The notes under the pieces are model-generated. The model saw nothing but the letters and a program-made list of their open reading frames with translations, searched no databases and was not told the DNA's origin. Below, one piece after another: positions 8,493 to 18,166 of a DNA stretch of 64,000 nt (position 1 is its first letter; each line of letters starts with the position of its first letter). The stretch is from Haloarcula salina. GTDB lineage: Archaea > Halobacteriota > Halobacteria > Halobacteriales > Haloarculaceae. A program made the translations under genes and the position numbers. Location of the stretch: NCBI RefSeq assembly GCF_010119195.1, contig NZ_WRXL01000003.1:359639-423638 (forward strand), given 5' to 3'.

Positions 8493-9347
8493 CTACAGCT
8501 CCTCGGCGACGACCGGCGCGGCGCTGACCTCGCTGACGGCGCGTTCGAGCGTGTCCGTCCCGTAGACGGCCTCGACGCCGGCGCCGTTGAGCTTCGTCAG
8601 CGCGTTGCTCGCCAGCATCGGGTGGACGCAGGTGACGAAGACTCGCTGGGCGTTCCGGTCGTCGAGGACGCCGACGGACTCGCTCATCGTCGACCCCGTC
8701 GCGATGATGTCGTCGACCAGCACCACGTCGCGGCCTTCCACCGGCGCGTCGCTCGGGCGGATCTCGATGTCGCCGGTGTCGTAGTCGCGCTCCTTCTCGA
8801 AGAAGTCCGTCTCGCCCTCGCCGGCGGCGTTCCGGACCGTCTCGGCGAGGCCGATCGCGCCCTCGTCGGGCGAGAGGAAGAGCGGGTCTTCGAGGGTGTC
8901 CGGAAGGGGGTCGGCGAGGACGCTCGCGGCGTCGACGTGGGCGGCCGGCACGTCGAAGAAGTCACAGACGGCCGGTTCGTGGGGATTCACCGTCACCACG
9001 CGGTCGGTCCCGGTCGAGATGGCGCGGGCCATCGCTCGCGAGGAGATCGGTTCGCCTGGTTTGAACGCCTCGTCCTGGCGGGCGTAGCCCATGTACGGCA
9101 GGACGGTGACGACCTCGCTGGCCCCGCTCTCGCGGACCGCGTCCTGCAACTGGAGCACCTGCACGTGCGCGTCGCTGTCGACGGTCGAGGCGACGACGAC
9201 CGCCCGCTCGCCCGAGACCGCTTCGGGGACGCGGACGACGTGCTCGCCGTCGGGGAACCGCTCGTACTCGACCCGTCCCAGCCGCTCGCCGGTCGCCTCG
9301 GCGAGGGCCGCCGCGAACGCCTGCGTGTCAGCCCCGGGGATAATCAT
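8493..9347 (-). CDS. prs: Ribose-phosphate pyrophosphokinase
   Basis: It makes PRPP from ribose 5-phosphate and ATP for nucleotide, histidine and tryptophan synthesis. The 284-residue length is typical for the short archaeal form. Visible motifs are the flexible loop region YARQDEAFKPGEPISSRAMA, the NPHEPAVCDFF segment (in place of DLHA) and the PRPP-binding loop VVLVDDIIATGSTMSES. The start is ATG at 9347 (MIIPGADTQ). The frame is open to 9416 but the added residues are not family-like. Confidence 0.95.
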   Translation of the reverse strand: MIIPGADTQAFAAALAEATGERLGRVEYERFPDGEHVVRVPEAVSGERAVVVASTVDSDAHVQVLQLQDAVRESGASEVVTVLPYMGYARQDEAFKPGEPISSRAMARAISTGTDRVVTVNPHEPAVCDFFDVPAAHVDAASVLADPLPDTLEDPLFLSPDEGAIGLAETVRNAAGEGETDFFEKERDYDTGDIEIRPSDAPVEGRDVVLVDDIIATGSTMSESVGVLDDRNAQRVFVTCVHPMLASNALTKLNGAGVEAVYGTDTLERAVSEVSAAPVVAEEL

Positions 9348-9477
9348 ATCGGGTGGGTCGCCGTCCGGGCTAAACCCTGTTTCGATTCCGCAACAGTGCC
9401 GCTCGCCGCTCCCCACGGCCGTTTCGGGACGCCGTCGCTGCTCGGTCGTCTTCCGAAAATGAAACCTACGTGGGTAA

Positions 9478-10278
9478 TTAGGCGACGGCGACGCCGGCGA
9501 CCTCGGGGACGCCGAGCGACCGCTGTCGCCACCCGCCCTGGCCGTCGGCGGTCGCCTCGGCCGCGGTGGCGACCAGGAAGGTCCCGGCCTCGGTGACGGC
9601 GTACACGTCGTCGCCGTGGGTCACGTCGACCACGCGCTCGTCCACGGGGATGGCACACGGCTCCCACGACCCGTCGGTCAGTTCGTACAGTCCGTCCGCC
9701 GCGGCGGCGTGGACGCGCTCGCCGTCGGCGGCGACGGCGCGGTGACTCCCCGAGCGGACCTCGGTCCAGTCCTCGTCCCCCCGGCGAAAGAGGCCGCTCT
9801 CGGTCGCGGCGTAGCCGGCGGCCACGTCGGTCGCGTCGGCCAGCCCCAGTCGGTCGAGCGAGGGGAGGCCGTACACGCCGTCGGCCGCGGCGAGCAGACC
9901 GCCGCCGATGGCGCGCACGTCCTCGACGCGTCCGAGGTCGGTCCACGCCCCGTCGGCGTAGCGGGCGACGCGCCCGCCGCCGGCCGCGAGCAGGCCGGCC
10001 TCGTCGTAGCCGACCGCGGTCGCCGGGCCGAACCCCGTCGGCGCGAACCCGTCGTCCGTCAGTACCAGCACCGACTCGTCGGTGGCGACGGCGATCTCGC
10101 CGGCCGCGCCGGCCACGTCGCGGGCGGTACAGCGCTCGCTCAGGCTGAACCGGCCGATCTGGCCGCCGGCGGTCTCGACCCGCGTGACGCCCAGCCCCGA
10201 CGCGACGTACGCGTGGGTCTCCGGGCGCTTCGCGCCGTACATCCGCTTCTCCGAGAGCGCGATGTCGTCGTCGCTCAC
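9478..10278 (-). CDS. HVO_0234-family beta-propeller protein
   Basis: The protein has about 266 residues built of repeated short strands (for example VGYDEAGLLAAGGGRVARYADGA and later blades with D-G-V-Y-G-L). This resembles the haloarchaeal HVO_0234 family of predicted beta-propellers. No catalytic residues are evident. I chose the GTG at 10278 (VSDDDIALSEKR), which lies one base past the hemL stop (10280-10282) on the same strand. An upstream start at 10311 would overlap hemL. The tight spacing suggests co-transcription with hemL, hence perhaps a role linked to heme synthesis, but this is inference. Confidence 0.72.
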   Translation of the reverse strand: MSDDDIALSEKRMYGAKRPETHAYVASGLGVTRVETAGGQIGRFSLSERCTARDVAGAAGEIAVATDESVLVLTDDGFAPTGFGPATAVGYDEAGLLAAGGGRVARYADGAWTDLGRVEDVRAIGGGLLAAADGVYGLPSLDRLGLADATDVAAGYAATESGLFRRGDEDWTEVRSGSHRAVAADGERVHAAAADGLYELTDGSWEPCAIPVDERVVDVTHGDDVYAVTEAGTFLVATAAEATADGQGGWRQRSLGVPEVAGVAVA

Positions 10279-10279
10279 T

Positions 10280-11617
10280 TCATATCGCCTCTTTGTACGC
10301 TTCGAGCGCATTCTCTACGTCTTCACCTGTGTGGGCATCACAGATGAACTGTGACTCGAACTGGTTCGCCGTGAGGAACACGCCCCGGTCTTTCATCGCG
10401 GGCCAGAACAGCCGCTCCCAGCGCTCGGTCTCCGCGCGCTTCACGTCGCCGCCGTTCTTCGGGCAGTGCTCGAAGCGGGGACAGGACTCCCGCTGACGAC
10501 AGCCCGCCTCGCAGTGACCCTCGAAGGTATCGGGCGCGTTCCGGGTGAAGACGACCTTGAACATCGAATCGCGTCCGACGACGGTGTACTCTGGGGCCTG
10601 GTCTTCGAGGATGTCCTGCAGGCCCGAGCGGAGTCGGTCGCCGAGCGAATTGACGTGGTCGTATACGTCGTGTTCAGCCGCATACCGAAGCGTCTCCAGT
10701 CCGGCCGCCATCGTGACGGGGTGGCCGGAGAACGTGCCAGACTGGAACACGTCGCCGGCCGGCGTGAACTGCTCGATTATCTCGCTCTTGCCGCCGATGG
10801 CTCCCACCGGGAAGCCGCCGCCGACGATCTTCCCGAACGTGGTGATGTCGGGGTCGATGTCGAACGCGCCCTGGGCGCACTGGAGGCCGCCGACGCGGAA
10901 GCCGGTGATGACCTCGTCGAAGATCAGCAGCGAGCCGTGGTCGTCACACAGTTCGCGGAGCGTCTCGTGGTAGCCCTCGACCGGATGGACGATGCCGTAG
11001 TTCCCGAGGATGGGTTCGGTGAGGACCGCGGCGATGTCGTCGCCGTGCTCCTCGAACACCTCGCGGGCGGCCGCCTCGTCGTTGAACGGGACCGTCAGCG
11101 TGTGTTCGGCGAAGCTCTGCGGGATGCCGGGGCTGGAGGGTGCGGTGTGGTCGCCTTCGCCCTCGACCAGCGTCGACTCCTGTGCGCCGTGGTAGCCGCT
11201 CTGCATCACCACGATCTTGTCGCGGCCGGTGTAGCCCCGCGCCAGTCGGACCGCCGAGACCGTCGCCTCGGTCCCGCTGTTGACGAACCGGATCATCTCG
11301 ACGCTCGGGACGTGCCGGGTGACGAACTCCGCCAGTTCGACCTCGACCTCCGTTGGCGCGCCGTACATCGGTCCCTCGGCGGCGCGCTGCTGGACCGCCG
11401 CCTGCACCGACTCGGGCATGTCGTGGCCGAGCAGGAGCGGCCCGTAGCCCATCACGAAGTCGATGTAGCGGTTGCCGTCGGCGTCGACGACGTGGCCCCC
11501 GTCGCCCTTCTCGACGAAGAACGGGTACGGCCGGACCGCACGGACCGAGGAGTTGACGCCGCCCGGCAGCACTGACAGGGCGCGGTCGTACAGCGCTCGC
11601 GACTGCTCGTGGTTCAT
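10280..11617 (-). CDS. hemL: Glutamate-1-semialdehyde 2,1-aminomutase
   Basis: It converts glutamate 1-semialdehyde to 5-aminolevulinate, the C5-route precursor of heme and corrinoids. The 445-residue PLP enzyme shows [11 protein letters not shown] at the start, the cofactor region [31 protein letters not shown] (PLP aspartate) and the Schiff-base lysine in [18 protein letters not shown]. An insertion near residues 365-390 contains cysteines in the pattern CxxxCx5Cx5C (10457-10525 on the DNA) that bacterial GSAMs lack. It heads a two-gene unit with the HVO_0234 propeller. Confidence 0.95.
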   Translation of the reverse strand: MNHEQSRALYDRALSVLPGGVNSSVRAVRPYPFFVEKGDGGHVVDADGNRYIDFVMGYGPLLLGHDMPESVQAAVQQRAAEGPMYGAPTEVEVELAEFVTRHVPSVEMIRFVNSGTEATVSAVRLARGYTGRDKIVVMQSGYHGAQESTLVEGEGDHTAPSSPGIPQSFAEHTLTVPFNDEAAAREVFEEHGDDIAAVLTEPILGNYGIVHPVEGYHETLRELCDDHGSLLIFDEVITGFRVGGLQCAQGAFDIDPDITTFGKIVGGGFPVGAIGGKSEIIEQFTPAGDVFQSGTFSGHPVTMAAGLETLRYAAEHDVYDHVNSLGDRLRSGLQDILEDQAPEYTVVGRDSMFKVVFTRNAPDTFEGHCEAGCRQRESCPRFEHCPKNGGDVKRAETERWERLFWPAMKDRGVFLTANQFESQFICDAHTGEDVENALEAYKEAI

Positions 11618-11864
11618 ACGCGGGCGTTCGACTGCTGTCAGAAAGAAACTGTTGTTAGCCGTCTGTGCGATTCCGCCGAGCGGACCCGGTGCCAGCGAGG
11701 CGGGATGAACGGATGTCCGAATTATCTCGGAATGGCAGGGGTTCGTAAAGAGTTACTGTTTTACAGTGCGTGTTCATCTACATAGACGACAGAATGCTAG
11801 CCGAATGTGCTGGAATATCGTTTATGAGTGGACGGACGGGCGTCTTTGGGGCGCGTGATTCGCT

Positions 11865-13937
11865 GTGAGCGACTGGGTCCCGACCACCTGCATGCGCTGT
11901 GCCGTCGGCTGCGGGCACATGCATCGGGCGGCCGACGTGGGGTACGGCATCGACACGGCCCGGGGCGACGCGGCCCATCCGGTCAGTCAGGGGCTGGCGT
12001 GTTCGCGCGGCATCAGCGAGAGCCAGGACCCCGACGGGGAATGGCTCTCGCGGCCGATGGTCCGCAGTGACGGCGAACTCCGCCAGACGACATGGGACGT
12101 GGCGCTGGCCCGCGCCGTCGAGGGCCTCCAGGCGGTTCACGCTCGCGACCCGGACGCCGTGGCGATCCTCGGGAGCGGCCAGCAGACCAACGAGGCGGCC
12201 TACGCGCTCGGGAAACTCGCCCGGGGCGGCTTCGGCACGCGCAACTACGACGCCAACACGACGCTGTGCATGGCCAGCGCCGTCACCGCCTACTACCAGG
12301 CGTTCGGCAGCGACGCGCCGCCGTGTACCTACGCCGACATCCCGAAGACGGAGACCCACGTCGTCTGGGGCGCGAACCCCGCGGTCGCCCACCCCGTGAT
12401 GTTCCGCTGGATCCGGCAGGCCGCCGACGAGGACGACGTGGAAATCGTCGTCGTCGATCCCGTTCGTTCCGAGACGGCCGAGAACTCCGAGCACCACGTC
12501 GCGCCGGACCCGGGCACGGACCTCGCGCTCGCCCGGGCCGTCCTCGCGCGGCTGGTCGAGACCGGGCGGATCGACCGGGCGTTCGTCGCCGAGGCGACGG
12601 AGGGCTTCGAGGACCTCCTCGCCTCGCTGCCGGACGCCGAGGCGGCGGCCGCCGACGCCGGCGTCGACCCGGCGGACGTGGACCTGCTTGCCGACGCGCT
12701 CGACCAGCGGGCGCTCGTCTACTGGGGCATGGGCGTCAATCAGCACGTCCAGGGCACCGAGATCGCGCGCTCGCTCGTCGACCTGACGCTCGCCACGGGG
12801 AACCTCCGGCCCGGGGGCGGCCCGTTCTCGCTGACCGGCCAGGCCAACTCCATGGGGACGCGCATCTGCTCCTCGAAGGGCTCCTGGCCCGGCCAGCGCG
12901 CCTTCGAGGACCCCGATCACCGCCGCGTCGTCGCCGACCACTGGGACGTGCCGGTCGGCCGCCTGCCGGACGACCCCGGACCCGGCCCGGTCGGGATGCT
13001 CGAAGACGGTCCCGAGGCCGTCTGGACGGTCGCGACGAACCCCGTCGCCGGGATGCCCGAGGCCGAGCGCGTCCGCGAGACGCTCGACGACGCCTTCGTC
13101 GTCGCCCAGGACGCCTTCCACACCGAGACGACCGAGGTCGCCGACGTGGTGTTGCCCGCGGCGACGTGGGGCGAGAGCGAGGGCACGACGACGAACATGG
13201 AGCGGACCATCTCCCGGGTGCGGGCGGCGACCGACGTGCCAAGCGGCGTCAAGCAGGACATCGACATCATCGCCACCATCGGCTCGCGGCTGTTCCCCGG
13301 CCTGTTCCACGACGACACGTCTCCGGACCCGGAAGCCATCTTCGAGGAGTTCACCGCGCTGACCGAAGGCACGGTCGCCGACTGCTCGGGCATCACCTAC
13401 GACCGCCTCGACGACGTACACGCGGTCAGGTGGCCCGCGCCCGACGAGGACAGCGCCGGCGGCTACCGCTACTACGAGGGCGGAGACGAGGAGTCGTGGT
13501 CGTTCCCGACCGGCACCGGCCGCGCGCAGTTCTCGACCGGCCGCCAGCGGGCGCTCCCCGAACCGGCCGACGACGAGTACCCGCTCACCCTCACCACCGC
13601 CCGCGAGGCCGACGGCTACAACACCGGCGTCCGCTCGCGCGGCGGCGAAGCCGGGCCGCTCGTGGCCCGCATCCATCCCGAGACGGTCGACGAACACAGC
13701 GGGATCGTCGCCGACGACCGGCTCGCCGTCGCGACCAGACGGGGCTCCGCGACCGTCGAGATCGACCGCGACGAGGGCGTCCCGCGCGGCATGGTCTGGC
13801 TGCCGATCCATCACCCGGCGACGAACCGCCTGACCCTCTCCGAGCGGGACCCGCAGTCGAACGAACCGCACTTCAAGCAGTGCGCCGCTCGCCTCGTCGC
13901 CCCCGAGGCCGAACTGCCGCCGGCAGCGGCCGACTGA
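11865..13937 (+). CDS. nasA: Assimilatory nitrate reductase, molybdopterin type (copy 1)
   Basis: It reduces nitrate to nitrite with bis-MGD molybdenum and an N-terminal 4Fe-4S cluster, with ferredoxin the likely donor in haloarchaea. The cluster cysteines are C9, C12, C16 and C46 (TTCMRCAVGCGHM...LACSRG). NTTLCMASAVTAYY carries the probable Mo-ligand cysteine. QANSMGTR, ADVVLPAATWGESEGTTTN and the C-terminal MopterinDBD segment SNEPHFKQCA are all NasA-like. It has 690 residues, with no Tat signal, so it is cytoplasmic. The start is GTG at 11865; TTTATG at 11821-11826 is a possible TATA box. It lies tail to tail with a second NasA. Confidence 0.93.
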   Translation: MSDWVPTTCMRCAVGCGHMHRAADVGYGIDTARGDAAHPVSQGLACSRGISESQDPDGEWLSRPMVRSDGELRQTTWDVALARAVEGLQAVHARDPDAVAILGSGQQTNEAAYALGKLARGGFGTRNYDANTTLCMASAVTAYYQAFGSDAPPCTYADIPKTETHVVWGANPAVAHPVMFRWIRQAADEDDVEIVVVDPVRSETAENSEHHVAPDPGTDLALARAVLARLVETGRIDRAFVAEATEGFEDLLASLPDAEAAAADAGVDPADVDLLADALDQRALVYWGMGVNQHVQGTEIARSLVDLTLATGNLRPGGGPFSLTGQANSMGTRICSSKGSWPGQRAFEDPDHRRVVADHWDVPVGRLPDDPGPGPVGMLEDGPEAVWTVATNPVAGMPEAERVRETLDDAFVVAQDAFHTETTEVADVVLPAATWGESEGTTTNMERTISRVRAATDVPSGVKQDIDIIATIGSRLFPGLFHDDTSPDPEAIFEEFTALTEGTVADCSGITYDRLDDVHAVRWPAPDEDSAGGYRYYEGGDEESWSFPTGTGRAQFSTGRQRALPEPADDEYPLTLTTAREADGYNTGVRSRGGEAGPLVARIHPETVDEHSGIVADDRLAVATRRGSATVEIDRDEGVPRGMVWLPIHHPATNRLTLSERDPQSNEPHFKQCAARLVAPEAELPPAAAD

Positions 13938-14029
13938 CCGCTCGGTTTCACTGTTCGCCGCTCCTGCCGGTCGTCCGTTCGCACCGCTCGCCGTCTCGAT
14001 GCATCTCGCAGAAACGTCGGTATCGTGCC

Positions 14030-16147
14030 TCAGTCGCTCCCCAGCGTGCCGGTTCGCGGGAGCCCGTTGCGGGTCACCGTCGACGAGGTGTCTGGCGTCG
14101 CCAGCCGGACGGCGCACTGCTTGTAGTTCGGCTCGTTGGACTCGGGATCGACCGCCGGCAGCGTCAGTTCGTTGACGGCCGTGTTGTGGATGTCCATCCA
14201 GATGGTTTCGGGGGGAACGGCGTCGTCCGGCGCGAGGTCGACGGTCACGCTCCCGCGCCGCGACTCGACGACGGTCCGACCGCGGTCGAACAGCTGGACG
14301 TACTGGCCGGCCGTCTCGGGGTGGATGCGCGCCGTCGGGACGTCGCCGGTCTGCCCGTCCGCCCTGACGTCGGTGTTGTACGCCTCGGCGCGCCGCCCGG
14401 TGGTCAGCGTCAGCGGATAGGTCGCGTCAGTCGGTTCGGGGAGTCCCTTGTACGTCGGCTCCGTGAACTGCGCCCGCCCGGTGTCCGTCGGGAACGACCA
14501 GGTCTCGCCGTCGTCAGCGTCGGGGTCGTGGTACCGATACCCGCCTTCGGTGGACTCGTCCGGCGCGGGCCACCTGACGGCCAGTTCCGCATCGAGGCGG
14601 TCGTAGGTGATGCCCGAGCAGTCGGCGGGGGTCCCCTCGGTCAGCGCGGCGAACTCGTCGAAGACGGACTCCGGGTCGACCGGCGGGCCGTCGAACAGCG
14701 TCTCGTCGATACGGTTCCCGATGGCGGCGATGATGTCGAGGTCCCGTCGGACGGTGTCGATCGTGTCGCTCACCGCGGTGACCTTCGAGACGCGCCGCTC
14801 CATGTTCATCGTCGTGCCCTCGCTCTCGCCCCACGTCGCCGCGGGCAGGACCACGTCGGCGTACTCGACGGTCTCCGAGCGGAACGCGTCCTGCACGACG
14901 AGGAAGATGTCGTCGAGCGACCGCCTGACGTTCGTGGCGTCGGGCATCCCGACGACGGGGTTCGTCGCGACCGTCCAGCAGGCGTCGATGTGGCCGCGGT
15001 TGATCTCGTCCACGATGCCGACCGGCCCCGGTCCGGGCGACTCGGGCAGCCGACTCAGCGGCACGTCCCAGTGGTCGGCGACCGCCGCCCGGTGATCGTC
15101 GTCGGTGAACGGCCGGTGCCCGGGCCACGCCTCCTTCGAGGAGACGACGCGAGCGCCCATGGAGTTGGCCTGGCCGGTCAGCGAGAACGGGCCGCTGCCG
15201 GGCCCCATGTTCCCCGTAGCCAGGCACAGATTGATGAGCGACCGCGCGGCGTCGGTGCCGTTCGTGCTCTGGTTGACGCCCATCCCCCAGTAGACGAGCG
15301 TCCGGTCCTCGAAGGCGTCGGCCAGCGCGTCGACGGCCTCGACGGAGACGCCGGCGGTGGCCGCGGCGCACTCGACCGCCGGGAGCGACTCGACGAGTTC
15401 GTCGTAGCCGTCGGTCGCCTCGTCGACGAACGCGCGGTCGACTCGGTCGGTCTCGACCAGCCGCGCGAGGATCGCGCGCGCCAGTTCCACGTCCGTCCCG
15501 GCTTCGAGCTGGACGCACCGGTCGGCGTCGGCGGCGGTCTCGCTTCGGACGGGGTCGACGACGACGAGGCGGCTGTCCGGCTCGCTCGCGCTGTCGAGTA
15601 TCCAGCGATAGAGGACGGGATGTGCCGCGGCCGGGTTCGCGCCCCAGACGACGTGGGTCTCCGCCTTCGGGATGTCGTCGTAGGTGCACGGCGGCGCGTC
15701 GCTGCCGAAGGCGTCGTAGTACGCCGTGACGGCCGAGGACATACACAGCGTCGTGTTGGCGTCGAAGTGCTCGGTGCCGATGCCGGCGCGGGCCACCTTC
15801 CCGAGCGCGTAGGCCGCCTCGTTGGTCTGCTGGCCGCTCCCGAGGACGGCGATTCTGTTCGGGTCCTCCGCGATCGTCTGGATGAACTCCGAGGCGACGA
15901 TGCCGAGCGCCGTCGCCCAGGACGTCGGCTTGAGCGTGTCGCCGCGTCGGACCAGCGGCTCCGTGAGCCACTCCCCGCTCGGGTTCTCGGTCTCTCTGAT
16001 GCCGCGCTCGCAGGCGAGTCCGTTCGAGACCGGGTGGTTCCGGTTCCCGCGAACCGTGTCGATGCCGTACCCCTCGTCGACGCCGCGCTGTTGCTGTCCA
16101 CAGCCCACGGCACACCGCATACAGGTGGTTGGCTTCCAGTAGCTCAT
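14030..16147 (-). CDS. nasA: Assimilatory nitrate reductase, molybdopterin type (copy 2)
   Basis: A 705-residue paralogue of copy 1 with the same cysteines (C9, C12, C16, C46), NTTLCMSSAVTAYYDAFG, TGQANSMGAR and VVLPAATWGESEGTTMN, and the same C-terminal SNEPNYKQCAVRL. By eye about 55-65% of residues match copy 1, so this is an old duplication or separate acquisition, not a recent copy. The ATG at 16147 was chosen; 26 upstream codons are not family-like. It interrupts the usual nasA-narK-mobA order and points away from narK across a 696-base AT-rich gap. Confidence 0.93.
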   Translation of the reverse strand: MSYWKPTTCMRCAVGCGQQQRGVDEGYGIDTVRGNRNHPVSNGLACERGIRETENPSGEWLTEPLVRRGDTLKPTSWATALGIVASEFIQTIAEDPNRIAVLGSGQQTNEAAYALGKVARAGIGTEHFDANTTLCMSSAVTAYYDAFGSDAPPCTYDDIPKAETHVVWGANPAAAHPVLYRWILDSASEPDSRLVVVDPVRSETAADADRCVQLEAGTDVELARAILARLVETDRVDRAFVDEATDGYDELVESLPAVECAAATAGVSVEAVDALADAFEDRTLVYWGMGVNQSTNGTDAARSLINLCLATGNMGPGSGPFSLTGQANSMGARVVSSKEAWPGHRPFTDDDHRAAVADHWDVPLSRLPESPGPGPVGIVDEINRGHIDACWTVATNPVVGMPDATNVRRSLDDIFLVVQDAFRSETVEYADVVLPAATWGESEGTTMNMERRVSKVTAVSDTIDTVRRDLDIIAAIGNRIDETLFDGPPVDPESVFDEFAALTEGTPADCSGITYDRLDAELAVRWPAPDESTEGGYRYHDPDADDGETWSFPTDTGRAQFTEPTYKGLPEPTDATYPLTLTTGRRAEAYNTDVRADGQTGDVPTARIHPETAGQYVQLFDRGRTVVESRRGSVTVDLAPDDAVPPETIWMDIHNTAVNELTLPAVDPESNEPNYKQCAVRLATPDTSSTVTRNGLPRTGTLGSD

Positions 16148-16843
16148 CTGTTGGGACCGTTCGCAGTCGGTTCGTCGCGCTGGCTTCGGGTAACGGAGCG
16201 CGTCCGGCCGCCGGCCGGCGGGCACCGGACGAGGCAGCGCGGACGCGCGTCGGTCCGTCGTTCGTCTCTCATTGTAGTGGTATACGGCTGAGCATCTCGT
16301 GTTCGTACACGATATTGCCCTGTATATTGAGGATATTCATGCGACCAGCCGAATAACACTTTCGCTGAAAGAAAATTTGAGAGAAATCACGACGAATGTT
16401 CACACACGTTCGCCCCTCGTACCGGTGGCTCTCCCGATCGGACCCCGCCGAGGTGGTCTGGCCGCAGCCGAGCGCCGCCGGGAATCGGTGCCGGCGGCGT
16501 TTCGGTCCATCAGAGGTCAAAAATTCACCGTCTCACCGAAACTGCCGACCATCCAGCCACGCTCGCGAATACTGGCTTGACGATAACACACTCAATTCGG
16601 CGACTTCGTTGACGTTCGTAAGAATCGCCTTCCAGGCCCGGACAGAAACGATCGGATTGTCTGGATGTCTGAATCGAGCCAAAATATTCCGATTTTGTAA
16701 ACGAACACCGTTATAATCCTCTGTTCGATAGCATATACTGAATCAATGTGCTCGAACGTGGTGGAATTTCGGCGTAAAGATAACAAATTACAACAACAGT
16801 TCGGTCGCAGTGGACGTTCGGCGACGGTCGCGGGGGTGTCGCG
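16148..16843. promoter_or_regulatory. Divergent regulatory gap between nasA copy 2 and narK
   Basis: No credible gene is present in these 696 bases. The composition drops to AT-rich from about 16260 to 16800, in contrast to the flanking genes. It holds an inverted repeat TCGTGT-TCGT-ACACGA at 16297-16312, which would be upstream of nasA copy 2, and TATA-like stretches such as TATACT near 16735. CAAAAT and ATTTTG at about 16679-16696 form another short inverted repeat. Binding sites for nitrate- or ammonium-responsive regulators are likely here but cannot be assigned. Confidence 0.45.
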
Positions 16844-18166
16844 ATGGGACTGATCAAGATGACGAAGTACCGGACGCTGGTGCTCGCGACCATCGGCTTC
16901 AACTTCTCGTTTCTCATCTGGTTCTCGTTCGCGCCGTTCACGGGACCGATCGCCGACGAGTTCGGGCTGACGACGGCCGAAATCGGCATCCTCGCCAGCT
17001 CGGCCATCTGGATGGCCCCGTTCGGCCGGATGCTGACCGGCTGGCTCTCCGATAAGTTCGGCGCGCCGGCCATCTTCGCCATCGTGCTGGCGTACGTCGG
17101 CGTGTTCTCGATGGCGAGCGCGTTCGCACAGGACTACTCCCTGTTCTTCGTGACCCGGCTCATCGTCGCGACGGCTGGCATCACGTTCGTCATCGGCATC
17201 CAGCACGTCGCCGAGTGGTTCGAAGAGGAGAACCTCGGACTGGCCGAGGGCATCTACGCCGGCGTCGGGAACGCCGGCGCGGCGGGCGGTGCGCTCGTCC
17301 TCCCGCGCGTCTTCGGCACGGGCTGGAGCGGGCCGCTGTTCGCCACGAGCTGGCGGGCCGCCTTCTTCTACACCGGCATCGTCTCCATCGTCCTCGCCGT
17401 CGCGTACTACACGCTCGGCGAGGCCGCAAAGAGCGAGGAGAAGCGCCAGGCGACCAAGGACAACGCGAGCTTCAAGGACTGGATCCACACGGCGACCCGC
17501 TACGGGACCGTCGTCCTCGCGCTGGCGTACGTGATGTCCTTCGGCCTCGAACTCTCGATGAACGGCTGGCTCGCGACCTACTACCGCGAGGCGTTCAACC
17601 AGGACAACCTCGTCGTCGCGAGCACGTTCGCCGCGACGTTCTCCGTCGCCGCCGGCCTCCTGCGTCCCATCGGCGGCTACGTCAGCGACGTGCTCGCCCG
17701 CAAGGAGACGGACATCCTGCCGTTCTTCAAAGGCCACTACCGCGAGCAGTGGACGTTCGTCACGCTGTGTTTCATCGTCGTGACGATGTTCGCGATGACG
17801 CTCGCGGGGCTCTCGGGCGTGCTGATGAACGCCGTCGTCATCGGCTTCCTCGTCGGCACGGCCTGTGCCTTCGCCGAGGGCTCCATCTTCGCGATGGTCC
17901 CCTCGATGTTCCCCAACAGCTCCGGCGCGGTCGCGGGCGTCGTCGGCGGCGTCGGCACCGTCGGCGGGATCATCTACCCGCTGATCTACTCCGCCCCGTG
18001 GCTGGCGAACCTCCACCTCGGGTACTCCATCGTCGCGGCCTCGATGATCCCCATCGTGTTGCTCTCGGCATGGGTGTTCCGGCCGGAGATCGCGCGCGTC
18101 GCCAACACCGCCGGCTTCGTCGGCGGGTCGAGCAGCACGGAGACGGTTCCGTCCGGGGACGACTGA
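16844..18166 (+). CDS. narK: Nitrate/nitrite MFS transporter NarK/NasB type
   Basis: This 440-residue 12-helix membrane protein has both nitrate-signature motifs of the NNP family: [16 protein letters not shown] near residue 147 and [17 protein letters not shown] near 365. It also has an MFS motif A variant, [13 protein letters not shown]. It imports nitrate (and perhaps exports nitrite). mobA overlaps its stop by one base (TGATG), so the two are translationally coupled. In Haloferax mediterranei the matching genes are nasB and nasC. An internal ATG at codon 6 is an alternative start. Confidence 0.93.
   Translation: MGLIKMTKYRTLVLATIGFNFSFLIWFSFAPFTGPIADEFGLTTAEIGILASSAIWMAPFGRMLTGWLSDKFGAPAIFAIVLAYVGVFSMASAFAQDYSLFFVTRLIVATAGITFVIGIQHVAEWFEEENLGLAEGIYAGVGNAGAAGGALVLPRVFGTGWSGPLFATSWRAAFFYTGIVSIVLAVAYYTLGEAAKSEEKRQATKDNASFKDWIHTATRYGTVVLALAYVMSFGLELSMNGWLATYYREAFNQDNLVVASTFAATFSVAAGLLRPIGGYVSDVLARKETDILPFFKGHYREQWTFVTLCFIVVTMFAMTLAGLSGVLMNAVVIGFLVGTACAFAEGSIFAMVPSMFPNSSGAVAGVVGGVGTVGGIIYPLIYSAPWLANLHLGYSIVAASMIPIVLLSAWVFRPEIARVANTAGFVGGSSSTETVPSGDD

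Noticed and set aside
12092-16291. 1399-codon plus-strand frame over the two nasA genes
   Set aside because: It runs out of frame through copy 1 and antisense to copy 2, both of which have clear protein motifs. The translation is arginine-rich and not haloarchaeal in composition.
16269-16520. 83-codon minus-strand frame in the nasA-narK gap
   Set aside because: It is basic and has no recognisable feature or ribosome site; AT-rich regulatory DNA better explains the region.
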